From the NCBI RefSeq assembly GCF_002117485.1, contig NZ_CP021030.1, positions 2,359,001 through 2,423,000 on the forward strand: DNA of 64,000 nt, in the 5' to 3' direction. The notes below the pieces were generated by a model that worked only from the letters and a program-made list of their open reading frames with translations, was not told the DNA's origin and searched no databases. Both the position numbers and the translations under genes were made by a program. Source of the DNA: Rhizobium sp. NXC14. Lineage in GTDB: Bacteria; Pseudomonadota; Alphaproteobacteria; Rhizobiales; Rhizobiaceae. Positions 37,521 to 46,980 of the stretch are shown here, piece by piece (position 1 is the first letter of the stretch; each line of letters begins with the position of its first letter).

Positions 37521-37985
37521 CTACCTCTGCTTCACCGCCTTTGCCGAAACTCCTCGTTTACGTCCATTCCCTCTCTTCCGCGTCTCCGCTCTTTCCGCCT
37601 CCGCTGTTCGGCAGGCCTCCGTCTGCCCCCTGCCCTTGGCGGCCTTGGCGACCAGTTCGTCGAGATGTTTCAGCTCTTCCTCGTCGAGATTTTCGATGCC
37701 GATAAAGCGGTTCTCCGCATGGCTTGTCAAAATGATTTCGTTGAGTTTGGCTTGGATTGCCCGGGTGTCGCGCGTCTGGGCGTTCTGCAGGACGAAGACC
37801 ATCAGGAAGGTGATGATGGTCGTTCCCGTGTTGATGATGAGCTGCCAGGTTTCCGAATAGTCGAAGAAAGGTCCGAGCAAGGCCCAGATAATAACGACGC
37901 ACAGTGCCAGGATGAAGATGACGGGCTTACCCGCCCATTCCGATGTCTTGCTTGCGAAGCGGGCAAACAGATGCGTCATCATCAC
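37521..37985 (-). CDS. Low-affinity iron permease-family membrane protein
   Basis: 154 residues with two predicted membrane helices: PVIFILALCVVIIWALLGPF and the IINTGTTIITFLMVFVLQ helix, then NAQTRDTRAIQAKLNEI, the hallmark block of the low-affinity iron permease family (PF04120, related to yeast Fet4). A charged cytosolic tail follows with ENRFIGIENLDEEELKHL. The name comes from distant homology; transport activity in bacteria is unproven. Confidence 0.8.
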   Translation of the reverse strand: MMMTHLFARFASKTSEWAGKPVIFILALCVVIIWALLGPFFDYSETWQLIINTGTTIITFLMVFVLQNAQTRDTRAIQAKLNEIILTSHAENRFIGIENLDEEELKHLDELVAKAAKGRGQTEACRTAEAERAETRKRGNGRKRGVSAKAVKQR

Positions 37986-38089
37986 CTCTGAAATCTCTCC
38001 TCGGAGTAAAAAAACTCCGAGGCAGGTTCGAGGTTCCCGAAAATCGGGGATCCCACGGTATCAAGGTTTTCCCGCGGGCAGGACCGAAG

Positions 38090-38893
38090 CTACACAGCTT
38101 CCCGCGCAATCAGCTTGCGATAGAGATGCCAGGTCGCGTGGCCGAGGATCGGGATAACGAGTGCGAGTCCAGCAAAGACCGGGATGGTGCCGACGACGAG
38201 AAGTCCGGCGACGATCAGGCCCCAGAGCAGCACCGGTACCGGATTGGCGATCGTCGCACGAATCGAGGTCACGACGGCGGCAACCGCTCCGACGTCGCGG
38301 TCGAGCAGAAGCGGAAAGGTGATGACCGATATCGCCAGCACGACGAGCGCGAAGACAAAACCGATGAGATTGCCCCAGATGATCAGCTGCAGGCCCTGGG
38401 CCGTACCGAAGACCTGGCGGGTGAAGTCCGTCATGGTGCGCGGGAACACATCACCGAGAAGATTGGCGTACAGCGTCTGTGCCGTCACCAGCCAGACGAC
38501 GAAAAGGGCAAAGAGCATCAGTCCGACGGCGATGATCGATGGCAGCGCCGGCGAATGGCGCACCTCAAGCGCATGCGTCCATGACGTATCGAGGCCTTCC
38601 TCGCGTCGGCGGCTGATCTCATAAAGACCGATCGCCGCAATCGGACCGATCAGCACGAAACCGGACATCAGCGGGAATACCATCGGCAGCAGGTTGGCGC
38701 CGGAGGTCCACAGCGTCAGGAAGACGCCGGCGATTGGATACATCAGGCACAAGAACACATAGTGGGAAGGCTTTTCACTGAAATCGTCGAGCCCGCGCTT
38801 CAGCGCGTCGAAGACGTCGGCGATACTGATACGATTGACCACGGGCCGCGCCAGGTTTTCACTGGCACCCGTCATGACATGAAATGCCGCCAT
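38090..38893 (-). CDS. DUF2189 integral membrane protein
   Basis: 267 residues from ATG 38893 behind GAGGAGGAG. Six or so membrane helices are visible. The conserved ISIADVFDALKRGLDDFSEKP and PHYVFLCLMYPIAGVFL-type N-terminus marks DUF2189, which is related to putative cytochrome c oxidase subunit I-like proteins in annotation but lacks haem ligands here. Function unknown. It diverges from the hydrolase at 39071. Confidence 0.8.
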   Translation of the reverse strand: MAAFHVMTGASENLARPVVNRISIADVFDALKRGLDDFSEKPSHYVFLCLMYPIAGVFLTLWTSGANLLPMVFPLMSGFVLIGPIAAIGLYEISRRREEGLDTSWTHALEVRHSPALPSIIAVGLMLFALFVVWLVTAQTLYANLLGDVFPRTMTDFTRQVFGTAQGLQLIIWGNLIGFVFALVVLAISVITFPLLLDRDVGAVAAVVTSIRATIANPVPVLLWGLIVAGLLVVGTIPVFAGLALVIPILGHATWHLYRKLIAREAV

Positions 38894-39070
38894 GGCTTTC
38901 TCCTCCTCAGCCGAGACTTTGGTCGGCCGCGGATAGGCATCGGCGGGCAAGCCGATACGAAATCCGCAACCGGCACTGGAGCAACATAACAAAATTCATC
39001 GCCCGTGTCGCTCTCTCCCTTGCCGCCCCCTCTTGACATCTTGGGCGGGCTTTCTCACATCGGCGGCTCT

Positions 39071-39625
39071 ATGAAAGCCTCAGACGCAGATATCCTTATC
39101 ATCCCCGGCTATACCAATTCCGGCCCCGGCCATTGGCAGAGCCGCTGGGAGGCGAAGCTCAGCACGGCGCGGCGCGTCGAACAGGCCGAATGGACGAAGC
39201 CGGTCCGCGAGGACTGGATCGCCCGTATCGCCGAAGAGGTGAACGCCTCGACCCGCCCCGTTGTGCTCGTCGCCCACTCGCTCGGCGTGCCCTCGGCAAT
39301 CCATGCCATCCCGCATTTCCGCAAGCGGGTGGCAGGCGCTTTCCTCGTCGCTCCGCCTGAAGTCACCAATCCGGATATCCGCCCCAAGCACCTGATGACC
39401 TTCGGGCCCTATCCGCGCGACCCACTGCCCTTCCCTTCCATCACCGTCGCCAGCCGCAATGATCCGTTCGGCAGCTACGAGCATGCCGACGATATCGCCA
39501 GTTGCTGGGGTTCCTTCCTCGTCGATGCCGGCGAGGCGGGACATATCAGCGCTGAATCCGGGCACGGCCCCTGGCCGGAAGGAACAATGGTCTTCGCCCA
39601 GTTCCTCAGCCGCCTCTCTGTCTGA
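39071..39625 (+). CDS. RBBP9/YdeN-family alpha/beta hydrolase
   Basis: 184 residues from ATG 39071. Family motifs are ILIIPGYTNSGPGHWQSRWE, the nucleophile serine in LVAHSLGVPSAIH, SRNDPFGSYEHAD (acid) and AGHISAESGHGPWPEG (histidine). Members are serine hydrolases of mostly unknown substrate. Likely cytosolic. Confidence 0.88.
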   Translation: MKASDADILIIPGYTNSGPGHWQSRWEAKLSTARRVEQAEWTKPVREDWIARIAEEVNASTRPVVLVAHSLGVPSAIHAIPHFRKRVAGAFLVAPPEVTNPDIRPKHLMTFGPYPRDPLPFPSITVASRNDPFGSYEHADDIASCWGSFLVDAGEAGHISAESGHGPWPEGTMVFAQFLSRLSV

Positions 39626-39704
39626 TTTGGGAGACCCGGCGCTCGTCATTTCAGCGACCACTTTCTAAGGCTTTCTTAATAGAAGTGCCGCAGACTGCGC
39701 CGAG

Positions 39705-42011
39705 ATGAAATCAGCGAGAATGCCCGTGAGGAAAGCCCATTCAGGGGCCCATGAAGCGCATGGCGATCCTGCAGCGGCTGAGGCCGGCGATGGGTCGACC
39801 GACGATTCTGATCTGGCTGAGCGCGAGAGCCGCTGGAACCATGCGCTTGTTGGTTCCGGCCTCGGCGTATGGGACCACAATTACCGTCTAAACCGGAAAT
39901 ATTATTCGCCGACGTGGAAAACCATCCGGGGAATGGCGCCGGACGAGGACGTCGCCGGCGACTACGAGGCTTGGCTGCAACTCGTCCATCCGGACGACCG
40001 CGACTTTGTCGCTCATGCGATCGACCGGCAGAATGCCGGCGATCCGGATTATCAGATCTTCCAATATCGTGAACGCCACAGGGACGGCCACTGGGTCTGG
40101 ATCGACTGCCGTGGGGCCTGCGTCGAGTGGGATGAGAATGGCGTACCGACGCGCGTCGTTGGAACGGATACCGATATCACCGCCCGCAAGGAAGCCGAGG
40201 AGACGCTGTCGCGCCTGTCGCGCCGGCTCGACCTGGCGCTGGAAGTTTCCCGCATCGGCGTCTTCGAGGCCGATATCGAAAATGACGTCGTCGAATGGGA
40301 TGATCGCCTGATTGCCATCTACGGCTTGCAGGGTGCGGCACGCAAGATCGGCGGTGACGCCTGGGCCAGGAGCCTGCATCCGGATGACCGTGAACGCGTG
40401 CTCGGCCTCGCCGATCGCAGCGTCGAAAGCGGCAGCGATTTTCAGCAGGAATACCGCATCATCCGCGGCGACGGAGTCGAACGAATCATCCGTGCCCGCT
40501 CGGCCTTCTTCGTCGACGGCAACGGCCAACGCAAACTGATCGGCGCCAATTGGGACGTCACCGAGGAGGTCGCGCTTCGCAACGAGCTGCAGCGCGCCAA
40601 GGATTTGGCGGAAGCCCGCAACCGCGAACTCGAAGCCGCCAAGGAGAGCATCGAGCATCTGGCGTTGCACGATTACCTCACCGGCCTGCCCAACCGCCGC
40701 TATCTAGACAAGATGCTGGATGACCGAGCAGCGGAATGCCGGGTTAACGGCCTCGCTTTGGCGGTTCTGCATATCGATCTCGACCGCTTCAAGCAGATCA
40801 ACGATACCCTCGGCCATCGGGCGGGCGACGCAATGCTGCAACACACCGCAAGTGTGCTCAGACATTCCGTTCGCGCCGCTGATTTCGTCGCGCGTATCGG
40901 CGGTGACGAATTTGTCATCCTCTGCGCCGTCGATGCTGCATCGAAGAAGATCGCCAGCCTGGCCGAACGCCTGATCCGCGAATTGCGCCGGCCCGTCAGA
41001 TATGAGGGGCATGACTGCCGTTTCGGCGCCAGCATCGGCATCGCGGTCGATGGCGGCGCCAAGCTCGACGCCAAGCAGACGCTGCTCGACGCCGACATTG
41101 CGCTCTATCGCGCCAAGGGTCTTGGCCGAAACCGCTTCGAATTCTTCTCGGCATCGGCCCGCAACGATATCGTCTCCGCCAAGCAGCTCGCCGATGAAAT
41201 CCTCATCGGCCTGGAGCGCGATGAATTCGTGCCGTTCTATCAGTTGCAGTTCGACGCCCGCACGCTCGATGTCACAGGCATCGAGACGCTCGCCCGCTGG
41301 CAACACCCCGTGCACGGGCTGCTGACGCCGGATCGCTTTCTCGATATCGCCGAGGATCTCGACGTCGTCTCGACGATCGACGCCCTGATCCTGGAGCGCG
41401 CGCTGGCAGACCGGCGTGCCTGGATCAAGGATGGGCTGTCGATCCCCAAAATATCGGTCAACGTCTCCGCCCGGCGGCTGACCGATCCCGACCTCGGCAA
41501 AAAGCTCCGCGCCCTGAAGATCGAACCCGGCGCCATCGCCTTCGAACTGCTGGAATCGATCTCGCTCAATGATTGCGACGAGGCGGTGGCCGCCAATTTG
41601 AAAAAGCTGCGCAAGCTCGGCATCGACATCCATATCGACGACTTCGGCACCGGCCACGCCTCGATCGTCAGCCTTCTGCGCCTGAGCCCGAACACGCTGA
41701 AGATTGATCGCGAGCTGATCCGCATGCTGCCGCACTCGGCCGAGCAGCGTAAGCTCGTCGGCGCGATCATCGATATCGGGCGCTCGCTCAATATACTCGT
41801 CATTGCCGAGGGCGTGGAGACGGCGGATCATGTCCGCATTCTGGAGCAACTCGGCTGCGACACGCTGCAGGGCTATGCGCTCGCCCGGCCGATGCCGGCC
41901 ATGCAGATCCCCTCCTTCATTCGCGCTGGATGCTGGCGCCTCGGGCTGACCGCCGCGCGCGGCCTGCAGACGCATCTTCGCCGCGCGCTGCCAAGCAGAA
42001 GAGTCAAATAA
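39705..42011 (+). CDS. PAS-PAS-GGDEF-EAL bifunctional cyclic-di-GMP protein
   Basis: 768 residues with no membrane helix. Two PAS domains (about 45-170 and 175-300, the second with the PAC end LIGANWDVTEEV) precede a GGDEF domain whose signature is intact at 399-403 (RIGGDEFVIL). The C-terminal EAL domain has ETLAR at 527 in place of EALxR, with the metal and catalytic segments DDFGTGHASI and IAEGVET present. It can be expected to make and/or degrade c-di-GMP in response to a cytosolic signal bound by PAS. The Ala-to-Thr change in the EAL motif is common in active enzymes. Confidence 0.92.
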   Translation: MKSARMPVRKAHSGAHEAHGDPAAAEAGDGSTDDSDLAERESRWNHALVGSGLGVWDHNYRLNRKYYSPTWKTIRGMAPDEDVAGDYEAWLQLVHPDDRDFVAHAIDRQNAGDPDYQIFQYRERHRDGHWVWIDCRGACVEWDENGVPTRVVGTDTDITARKEAEETLSRLSRRLDLALEVSRIGVFEADIENDVVEWDDRLIAIYGLQGAARKIGGDAWARSLHPDDRERVLGLADRSVESGSDFQQEYRIIRGDGVERIIRARSAFFVDGNGQRKLIGANWDVTEEVALRNELQRAKDLAEARNRELEAAKESIEHLALHDYLTGLPNRRYLDKMLDDRAAECRVNGLALAVLHIDLDRFKQINDTLGHRAGDAMLQHTASVLRHSVRAADFVARIGGDEFVILCAVDAASKKIASLAERLIRELRRPVRYEGHDCRFGASIGIAVDGGAKLDAKQTLLDADIALYRAKGLGRNRFEFFSASARNDIVSAKQLADEILIGLERDEFVPFYQLQFDARTLDVTGIETLARWQHPVHGLLTPDRFLDIAEDLDVVSTIDALILERALADRRAWIKDGLSIPKISVNVSARRLTDPDLGKKLRALKIEPGAIAFELLESISLNDCDEAVAANLKKLRKLGIDIHIDDFGTGHASIVSLLRLSPNTLKIDRELIRMLPHSAEQRKLVGAIIDIGRSLNILVIAEGVETADHVRILEQLGCDTLQGYALARPMPAMQIPSFIRAGCWRLGLTAARGLQTHLRRALPSRRVK

Positions 42012-42106
42012 AACCTGTATAAGCGGCCCGCCATTTCGCCTTCATTCCACCGTAGAGGAAAAGCCGCTAGACTCGTAAAGCGAATTCATTCGATTCTCTT
42101 GGCGCT

Positions 42107-42172
42107 ATTCCGTAAAATCCGGAAATAGGGCCACCAAATCCGGGAACCGCGGCCACGAAATCCGGAAACCGG
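42107..42172. repeat. Three tandem 22-bp repeats resembling an IS21-family end
   Basis: Units at 42107-42128, 42129-42150 and 42151-42172 share the core AAATCCGG with GGCCAC at the start of the last two. Multiple tandem terminal repeats of about this size with GGCCAC and ATTTCCGG-like cores are found at the ends of IS21-family elements. No transposase gene is present. It could be a remnant end or a group of regulatory sites upstream of purC. Confidence 0.45.
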
Positions 42173-42282
42173 GGAAGGAGCGACAGGCGGATTGTGAAAC
42201 ACTCTCTTTTCCTTTAAGGGGACGCCACGAGATCGATCCACTCGCGCTATCCCAAGAGCGCCAACAACAGAGAATGACCAAG

Positions 42283-43047
42283 ATGAACCGTCGCCGCCGT
42301 ATCTACGAGGGCAAGGCAAAGATTCTGTATGAGGGTCCGGAGCCGGGCACTTTGATCCAGTTCTTCAAGGACGATGCCACCGCCTTCAACAAGAAGAAAC
42401 ACGAAGTCATCGACGGCAAGGGCGTCCTCAACAACCGCATTTCCGAATATATCTTCAGCCACCTGAACAAGATCGGCATCCCCACCCATTTCATCCGCCG
42501 GCTCAATATGCGCGAGCAGCTGATCAGGGAAGTGGAGATGATCCCGCTGGAGATCGTCGTGCGCAACGTCGCTGCCGGTTCTCTCGCCAAGCGCCTTGGT
42601 ATCGAGGAAGGCGTCGTGCTGCCCCGCTCGATCATCGAGTTCTATTACAAGTCCGATGCGCTCGACGATCCGATGGTCTCCGAAGAGCACATCACCGCCT
42701 TCGGCTGGGCCAATCCGGCCGAGCTCGACGACATCATGGCACTCGCCATCCGCGTCAACGATTTCATGACCGGTCTCTTCCTCGGCGTCGGCATCCAGCT
42801 TGTCGATTTCAAGATCGAATGCGGCCGCCTCTTCGAAGGCGATCTGATGCGCATCATCCTCGCCGACGAGATCTCGCCGGACAGCTGCCGGCTCTGGGAT
42901 ATCGAAACCCGCGAGAAGATGGACAAGGACCGGTTCCGCCGCGACCTCGGTGGCTTGCTTGAAGCCTACTCCGAAGTCGCTCGCCGTCTCGGCATCATCA
43001 ATGAAAACGAGCCTGTGCGCGGCACCGGCCCCGTTTTGGTTAAGTAA
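42283..43047 (+). CDS. purC: SAICAR synthetase
   Basis: 254 residues from ATG 42283 ([20 protein letters not shown]); ATG 42274 is an alternative. Motifs KAKILYEG and [14 protein letters not shown], and [11 protein letters not shown], are typical of PurC. It makes SAICAR from CAIR, aspartate and ATP. It begins the purC-purS-kptA-purQ gene run; the first gap to purS is 34 nt. Confidence 0.96.
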   Translation: MNRRRRIYEGKAKILYEGPEPGTLIQFFKDDATAFNKKKHEVIDGKGVLNNRISEYIFSHLNKIGIPTHFIRRLNMREQLIREVEMIPLEIVVRNVAAGSLAKRLGIEEGVVLPRSIIEFYYKSDALDDPMVSEEHITAFGWANPAELDDIMALAIRVNDFMTGLFLGVGIQLVDFKIECGRLFEGDLMRIILADEISPDSCRLWDIETREKMDKDRFRRDLGGLLEAYSEVARRLGIINENEPVRGTGPVLVK

Positions 43048-43081
43048 AGATCGTCTGGTCAAGTAAGGCAGGAAAGACAAA

Positions 43082-43324
43082 GTGATCAAGGCTCGTGTCA
43101 CCGTCACGCTGAAAAACGGCGTTCTCGATCCGCAGGGCAAGGCCATCGAAGGGGCGCTCAGCGCCCTCGGCTTTTCGGGCGTCGGCCATGTAAGGCAGGG
43201 CAAGGTCTTCGACCTCGAGCTCGAAGGCGCCGACAAGGCCAGCGCCGAGGCAGACCTCAAGGCGATGTGCGAAAAACTGCTCGCCAACACGGTCATCGAG
43301 AATTACGCGATCGCGATCGACTGA
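43082..43324 (+). CDS. purS: FGAM synthase subunit PurS
   Basis: 80 residues from a GTG at 43082 behind GGAAAG. The whole small alpha/beta protein is typical of PurS: KARVTVTLKNGVLDPQGKAI and VRQGKVFDLELEG. PurS bridges PurQ and the short-form PurL in the three-protein FGAM synthase. Its presence matches the 743-residue PurL at 47681. Confidence 0.95.
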   Translation: MIKARVTVTLKNGVLDPQGKAIEGALSALGFSGVGHVRQGKVFDLELEGADKASAEADLKAMCEKLLANTVIENYAIAID

Positions 43325-43370
43325 CCTGCGGACCTGCCCGTCAACCGGCGGGTCTTATGGATTGAGCGTC

Positions 43371-43925
43371 ATGCTGAAGGCAAAGCTGGAGACGGAAGTC
43401 TCGAAATTCATGAGCTATGTTTTGCGCCATGCGCCGGATGCCGCAGGCTTGACGCTTGATGCCGAGGGTTGGGCGTCGTTCGATGATCTCGAAAAGGTGC
43501 TGACGTCGAAATACGGCGTCTCCCGCGCCGATATCGTCGAGATCATCGACAACAGTCCGAAGAAACGCTTCACGCTTGTCGATAACAGGATCCGCGCCAA
43601 TCAAGGTCACAGTGTCGCGGTCGATCTGGCGTTAGCCCCGGTTGAACCGCCGGCAGTTCTCTTTCACGGCACGTCACTCACGAACTGGCCGTCGATCGAG
43701 CGCGAAGGCCTGAAGAAGATGGAGCGGCACCACGTCCATCTGTCGGCCGACATCGATACGGCGAAAATTGTCGCCGTGCGCCGCAAGGGCGACTATATCA
43801 TTCTGCGTGTCGACGCAGCCGCCATGTTTTCAGAAGGCCATTCTTTCTTTGTCGCGGACAATGGAGTATGGCTCGCCGAGAGCGTTCCAGTCCAATATCT
43901 TTCGCGAAATGCGGGGACTCTATGA
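43371..43925 (+). CDS. kptA: RNA 2'-phosphotransferase (Tpt1/KptA family)
   Basis: 184 residues from ATG 43371 (a TTG nine bases earlier is also in frame). The N-terminal segment [20 protein letters not shown] and the NAD-binding segment [18 protein letters not shown], then [19 protein letters not shown], are diagnostic. In yeast the enzyme moves a 2'-phosphate left at the splice site of tRNA to NAD; the bacterial role is unknown since bacteria do not have that splicing pathway. It lies between purS and purQ and overlaps purQ by ATGA, so it is part of the purine operon. Confidence 0.9.
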   Translation: MLKAKLETEVSKFMSYVLRHAPDAAGLTLDAEGWASFDDLEKVLTSKYGVSRADIVEIIDNSPKKRFTLVDNRIRANQGHSVAVDLALAPVEPPAVLFHGTSLTNWPSIEREGLKKMERHHVHLSADIDTAKIVAVRRKGDYIILRVDAAAMFSEGHSFFVADNGVWLAESVPVQYLSRNAGTL

Positions 43926-44593
43926 AATCAGCCGTCGTTCAACTTCCGGGCCTCAACCGCGATCGCGACATGATCGCCGCTCTCACCAAGATCTCGGGTC
44001 ACCAGCCGGTGACGATCTGGCAAACGGAGACGGAAATCCCCGACGTTGACCTGATCGTCATCCCCGGCGGCTTCTCCTATGGCGATTATCTGCGCTGCGG
44101 CGCGATCGCCGCCCGCATGCCGGTCATGCAGGCGATCATCGACAAGGCTGCAAAGGGCGTGAAGGTGCTCGGCGTCTGCAACGGCTTCCAGATCCTCGTC
44201 GAAGCGGGCCTGCTGCCGGGCGCGCTGATGCGCAACGCCTCGCTGAAATTCGTCTGCCGCGAGATCAAGCTCGAAGTCGTCAATGCCGAGACGGATTTCA
44301 CCCGCGCCTACGCGCAAGGACAGGTCATCCGTTGCCCGGTCGCCCATCACGACGGCAATTATTTTGCCGACGAAGCGACGTTGGCGAAGATCGAGGGCAA
44401 TGGTCAGGTTCTGTTCCGTTATGCCGAGGGCACCAATCCGAACGGCTCGATCAACGACATTGCCGGCGTGATGAACGAAAAGGGCAATGTGCTCGGCATG
44501 ATGCCGCATCCGGAAAACCTGATCGAGGCCGCCCATGGCGGTTCGGATGGCCGGGCCCTCTTCGCCTCGGCGCTCGACGTCGTCGCCGCCTGA
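43922..44593 (+). CDS. purQ: FGAM synthase glutaminase subunit PurQ
   Basis: 223 residues from ATG 43922, overlapping kptA. It is a class I glutamine amidotransferase: the nucleophile cysteine is in [11 protein letters not shown] and the His/Glu pair in [10 protein letters not shown]. It supplies ammonia to PurL. The N-terminus [17 protein letters not shown] is the usual PurQ start. Confidence 0.96.
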   Translation: MKSAVVQLPGLNRDRDMIAALTKISGHQPVTIWQTETEIPDVDLIVIPGGFSYGDYLRCGAIAARMPVMQAIIDKAAKGVKVLGVCNGFQILVEAGLLPGALMRNASLKFVCREIKLEVVNAETDFTRAYAQGQVIRCPVAHHDGNYFADEATLAKIEGNGQVLFRYAEGTNPNGSINDIAGVMNEKGNVLGMMPHPENLIEAAHGGSDGRALFASALDVVAA

Positions 44594-44682
44594 CCTCACC
44601 TCAGCCATGCCGCCCGCAGGCCTACCGCGGGCAACGGCATGCAGCCGAGAAGACCTTCATCCGGATCACTGGAGCAAGATCA

Positions 44683-45081
44683 ATGCGCCCTCGCCTCACC
44701 GTCGCAAACGCCGCTTTGTTGACCGCTCTGGCAACCGTTGTCGCGGCCTGCCAGTCGCCGGCACCGGCGGCAGGCCCAAACCGGGCGGCGTTGCCGACGA
44801 TGGAGCGCGTAGCGCTCGGCGCCAATGCCTGCTGGTTCAAATCTGGCGATCCGGCCTTTGCAGCCTATAAGCTCGCTCCGGAACTCAATTCCTTCTCCGG
44901 TCGGCCGCGCATCCTGCTCGTCCACAAGGGCAGCCCGGAAAGCCGGCCGCTGCTCGTCGTCCAGGCCGAGGGAAACCCCGCCCATCTGCAGGCCTTTGGT
45001 CCGATGATGCAGGAGCCTGTCGCCGGCCGCATCGCCGCCGATGTCAATCGTTGGTCCGGCGGCAACAGGGCCTGCAAATGA
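44683..45081 (+). CDS. Outer-membrane or periplasmic lipoprotein of unknown function
   Basis: 132 residues from ATG 44683 with GGAG 9 nt upstream. The signal peptide ends in the lipobox VAAC with Cys23 as the lipidated residue. The mature domain has FKSGDPAFAAYKLAPELNSF and GRPRILLVHKGSPESRPLLV, which I do not place in a family. It lies between purQ and the divergent DUF1127/MocR pair and may be cotranscribed with purQ (90-nt gap). Confidence 0.75.
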   Translation: MRPRLTVANAALLTALATVVAACQSPAPAAGPNRAALPTMERVALGANACWFKSGDPAFAAYKLAPELNSFSGRPRILLVHKGSPESRPLLVVQAEGNPAHLQAFGPMMQEPVAGRIAADVNRWSGGNRACK

Positions 45082-45102
45082 TCGCTGCGGTCACCCGCAG
45101 CA

Positions 45103-45357
45103 TCAGTCCCAGAAAAATGACTTGCTGATTTCGCGTGCGGCTTCGGACTGCGAAACCCCGATATCCTTGAGTCCTGCCGCAGTAAGCTCCCTGAGCGCGC
45201 GCCGGCCCTCCCGCTTCTGATGCCAAAGACGAATGGCGGCCCAGATCCGTCCCAGATGCGTCGTCGCTTCGACAGGCGGGCTGGGAAGGATGACGCGCCT
45301 GTCCTCATAAGAGACAATAGGTACAATTGGCGTATTGATGTCGGGCAATGCAGACAT
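45103..45357 (-). CDS. DUF1127 small protein
   Basis: 84 residues from ATG 45357 with a GAGG site upstream. The C-terminal half (LGRIWAAIRLWHQKREGRRA then LRELTAAGLKDIGVSQSEA) is the DUF1127 motif. In alphaproteobacteria such arginine-rich proteins bind RNA or take part in stress and phosphate/nitrogen metabolism in a few studied cases. It is transcribed divergently from the MocR regulator, with 81 nt between, so joint control through the operator there is likely. Confidence 0.85.
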   Translation of the reverse strand: MSALPDINTPIVPIVSYEDRRVILPSPPVEATTHLGRIWAAIRLWHQKREGRRALRELTAAGLKDIGVSQSEAAREISKSFFWD

Positions 45358-45400
45358 TTCAGGAATCCTCTCGGCTCGTCCTTGGGATTGATTCTTAATC

Positions 45401-45438
45401 TTGACAGGTATGCGGTGACAATATAAGCAATTGTCACC
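45401..45438 (+). promoter_or_regulatory. MocR promoter and operator abutting the start codon
   Basis: TTGACA at 45401-45406 and TATAAG at 45422-45427 form a promoter with a 15-nt spacer. A perfect dyad, GGTGACAAT (45414-45422), 7 nt, ATTGTCACC (45430-45438), overlaps the -10 and runs to the base before the ATG at 45439. Transcription would begin about 5 nt before the ATG, giving a nearly leaderless mRNA without a ribosome site. Autoregulation is implied. Confidence 0.6.
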
Positions 45439-46857
45439 ATGACAAATTGGCTTCCTGATCTTTCCCGCGGCTCCGGGCCGGTCTATCTCCGACTTGCCGA
45501 CAGCATCGAATCCGCCATTGCGAGCGGCGCCCTGCCCGCCGGCAGCAAATTGCCGCCGCAGCGCAATCTTGCCTATGATATCGGCGTGACGATCGGCACG
45601 ATCGGCCGCGCCTATGCGCTGGTGCACGAGCGCGGCCTGGTTGCCGGCGAGGTGGGCCGCGGCACCTATGTGCTGAACCGCGCCGAAACGCCGCCCGGCG
45701 AACAAACCGATGCACTGGCCGTCTCGCTCGGCGGCACTCGCTTTCAGGACGCGCCCGCTGACAAGATCCGTTTCGATACGACAGCCGCCCCAGACCTCGG
45801 CCAAGGCAAGATCATCTCAGCCATCCTCGCCGAGATCGGCGAACAGCATCTCACCGAGATTTCCTCCTATTCCCGTAGTTTTCCGCGCAACTGGTTCGAC
45901 GCCGGCCGCCGCTGGCTTGCCCGCAGCGGCTGGACACCGGAGGTCGAAAACATCGTGCCGACGCTCGGCGCCCATGCCGCGGCGGTCGCCGTTATTGCCG
46001 CTGTCTCGGCGCCGGGCGACAAGATCGTCTTCGAAAATCTGACCTATACCCAGGTCAGCCGCAGCGCCCGCCTTCTCGGCCGCCGCACGGTGACGGTCGA
46101 TTCGGACGAATTCGGCTTCATTCCTGACGATTTCGAACGGCTCTGCCAGCAGCAGCATCCGAAGATCGCCTTCCTGATGCCGACCGTGCATAATCCGACA
46201 GTGACGATCATGCCCTACGAGCGGCGCGCAGCGATTGCTGCAATTGCCAGAAAGCACAGCGTCTGGCTAATCGAGGACGACCTCTACGGCGGCATGGCCG
46301 ACGATGAGACGCCACTCATCGCCGCGCTTGCGCCCGACCGCACCTTCCTGGTCAACGGCCTGTCGAAATCGGTCGCCGCCGGTGTGCGCGGCGGCTGGGT
46401 CGCCTGCCCGCCACATTTTGCCCAGCGCATCAAGGTGACGCACAGGATGGTCACGGGCGGCCTGCCTTTCATCCTGGCGGAGACCTGTGCCCGCTTGGTC
46501 GAAAGCGGCCGGGCGCACGAAATCCGCAAGGAAGTTATCCGAGAACTCTCCCGGCGCGCCCACCTCGCCCGCGAGCATCTGCGGGGTTTCGACTTCGCGT
46601 CGCACCCACATGCGCCCTTCCTCTGGCTGAAACTGCCGGAGCCCTGGATGTCCGGCACCTTTAAGAATGCAGCCTTTCGCGACGGCGTGCTGGTCGATGA
46701 CGAAGACGAATTCAAGGCGGCTCGCAGCGAGAAAACCTACTACCGCATTCGCATCGGCTTCTCCTCACCCAAAACGGGCCAGGAATTGACCGCAGGCCTG
46801 ATGATCCTGCGCCGGCTGCTGGAAAATGGCGGATCCGCCTATGACGGCGAAATATGA
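45439..46857 (+). CDS. MocR-type transcriptional regulator (GntR helix-turn-helix fused to aminotransferase domain)
   Basis: 472 residues. The GntR winged helix (LADSIESAIASGALPAGSKL, PPQRNLAYDIGVTIGTIGRA) is joined to a fold-type I aminotransferase-like domain with NPTVTIMPY, the cofactor aspartate in WLIEDDLYGGM and the lysine in LVNGLSKSVAAGVRGGW. MocR proteins use PLP as a ligand to sense amino acids or vitamin B6. Its own operator is described at 45401. The metabolic target is not clear; the divergent DUF1127 gene is the nearest candidate. Confidence 0.9.
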   Translation: MTNWLPDLSRGSGPVYLRLADSIESAIASGALPAGSKLPPQRNLAYDIGVTIGTIGRAYALVHERGLVAGEVGRGTYVLNRAETPPGEQTDALAVSLGGTRFQDAPADKIRFDTTAAPDLGQGKIISAILAEIGEQHLTEISSYSRSFPRNWFDAGRRWLARSGWTPEVENIVPTLGAHAAAVAVIAAVSAPGDKIVFENLTYTQVSRSARLLGRRTVTVDSDEFGFIPDDFERLCQQQHPKIAFLMPTVHNPTVTIMPYERRAAIAAIARKHSVWLIEDDLYGGMADDETPLIAALAPDRTFLVNGLSKSVAAGVRGGWVACPPHFAQRIKVTHRMVTGGLPFILAETCARLVESGRAHEIRKEVIRELSRRAHLAREHLRGFDFASHPHAPFLWLKLPEPWMSGTFKNAAFRDGVLVDDEDEFKAARSEKTYYRIRIGFSSPKTGQELTAGLMILRRLLENGGSAYDGEI

Positions 46858-46980
46858 CCTGTTGCAAATACACGCCATAATTCCGAAAAAAGAGCACACG
46901 CCTGACGAGAGCGCTTTACCACTGCGACCCCCATGCTACCTCTTTGTCATTCCCGCTTGGTGCGAATCAAAGGACGGCAG

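Noticed and set aside
37404..37991. Plus-strand frame opposite the iron-permease-family gene
   Set aside because: Shadow; the minus-strand protein has two clear membrane helices and the family block.
40704..41975. A 423-codon open frame opposite the GGDEF-EAL gene
   Set aside because: The sense strand has intact catalytic motifs; the antisense frame has none.
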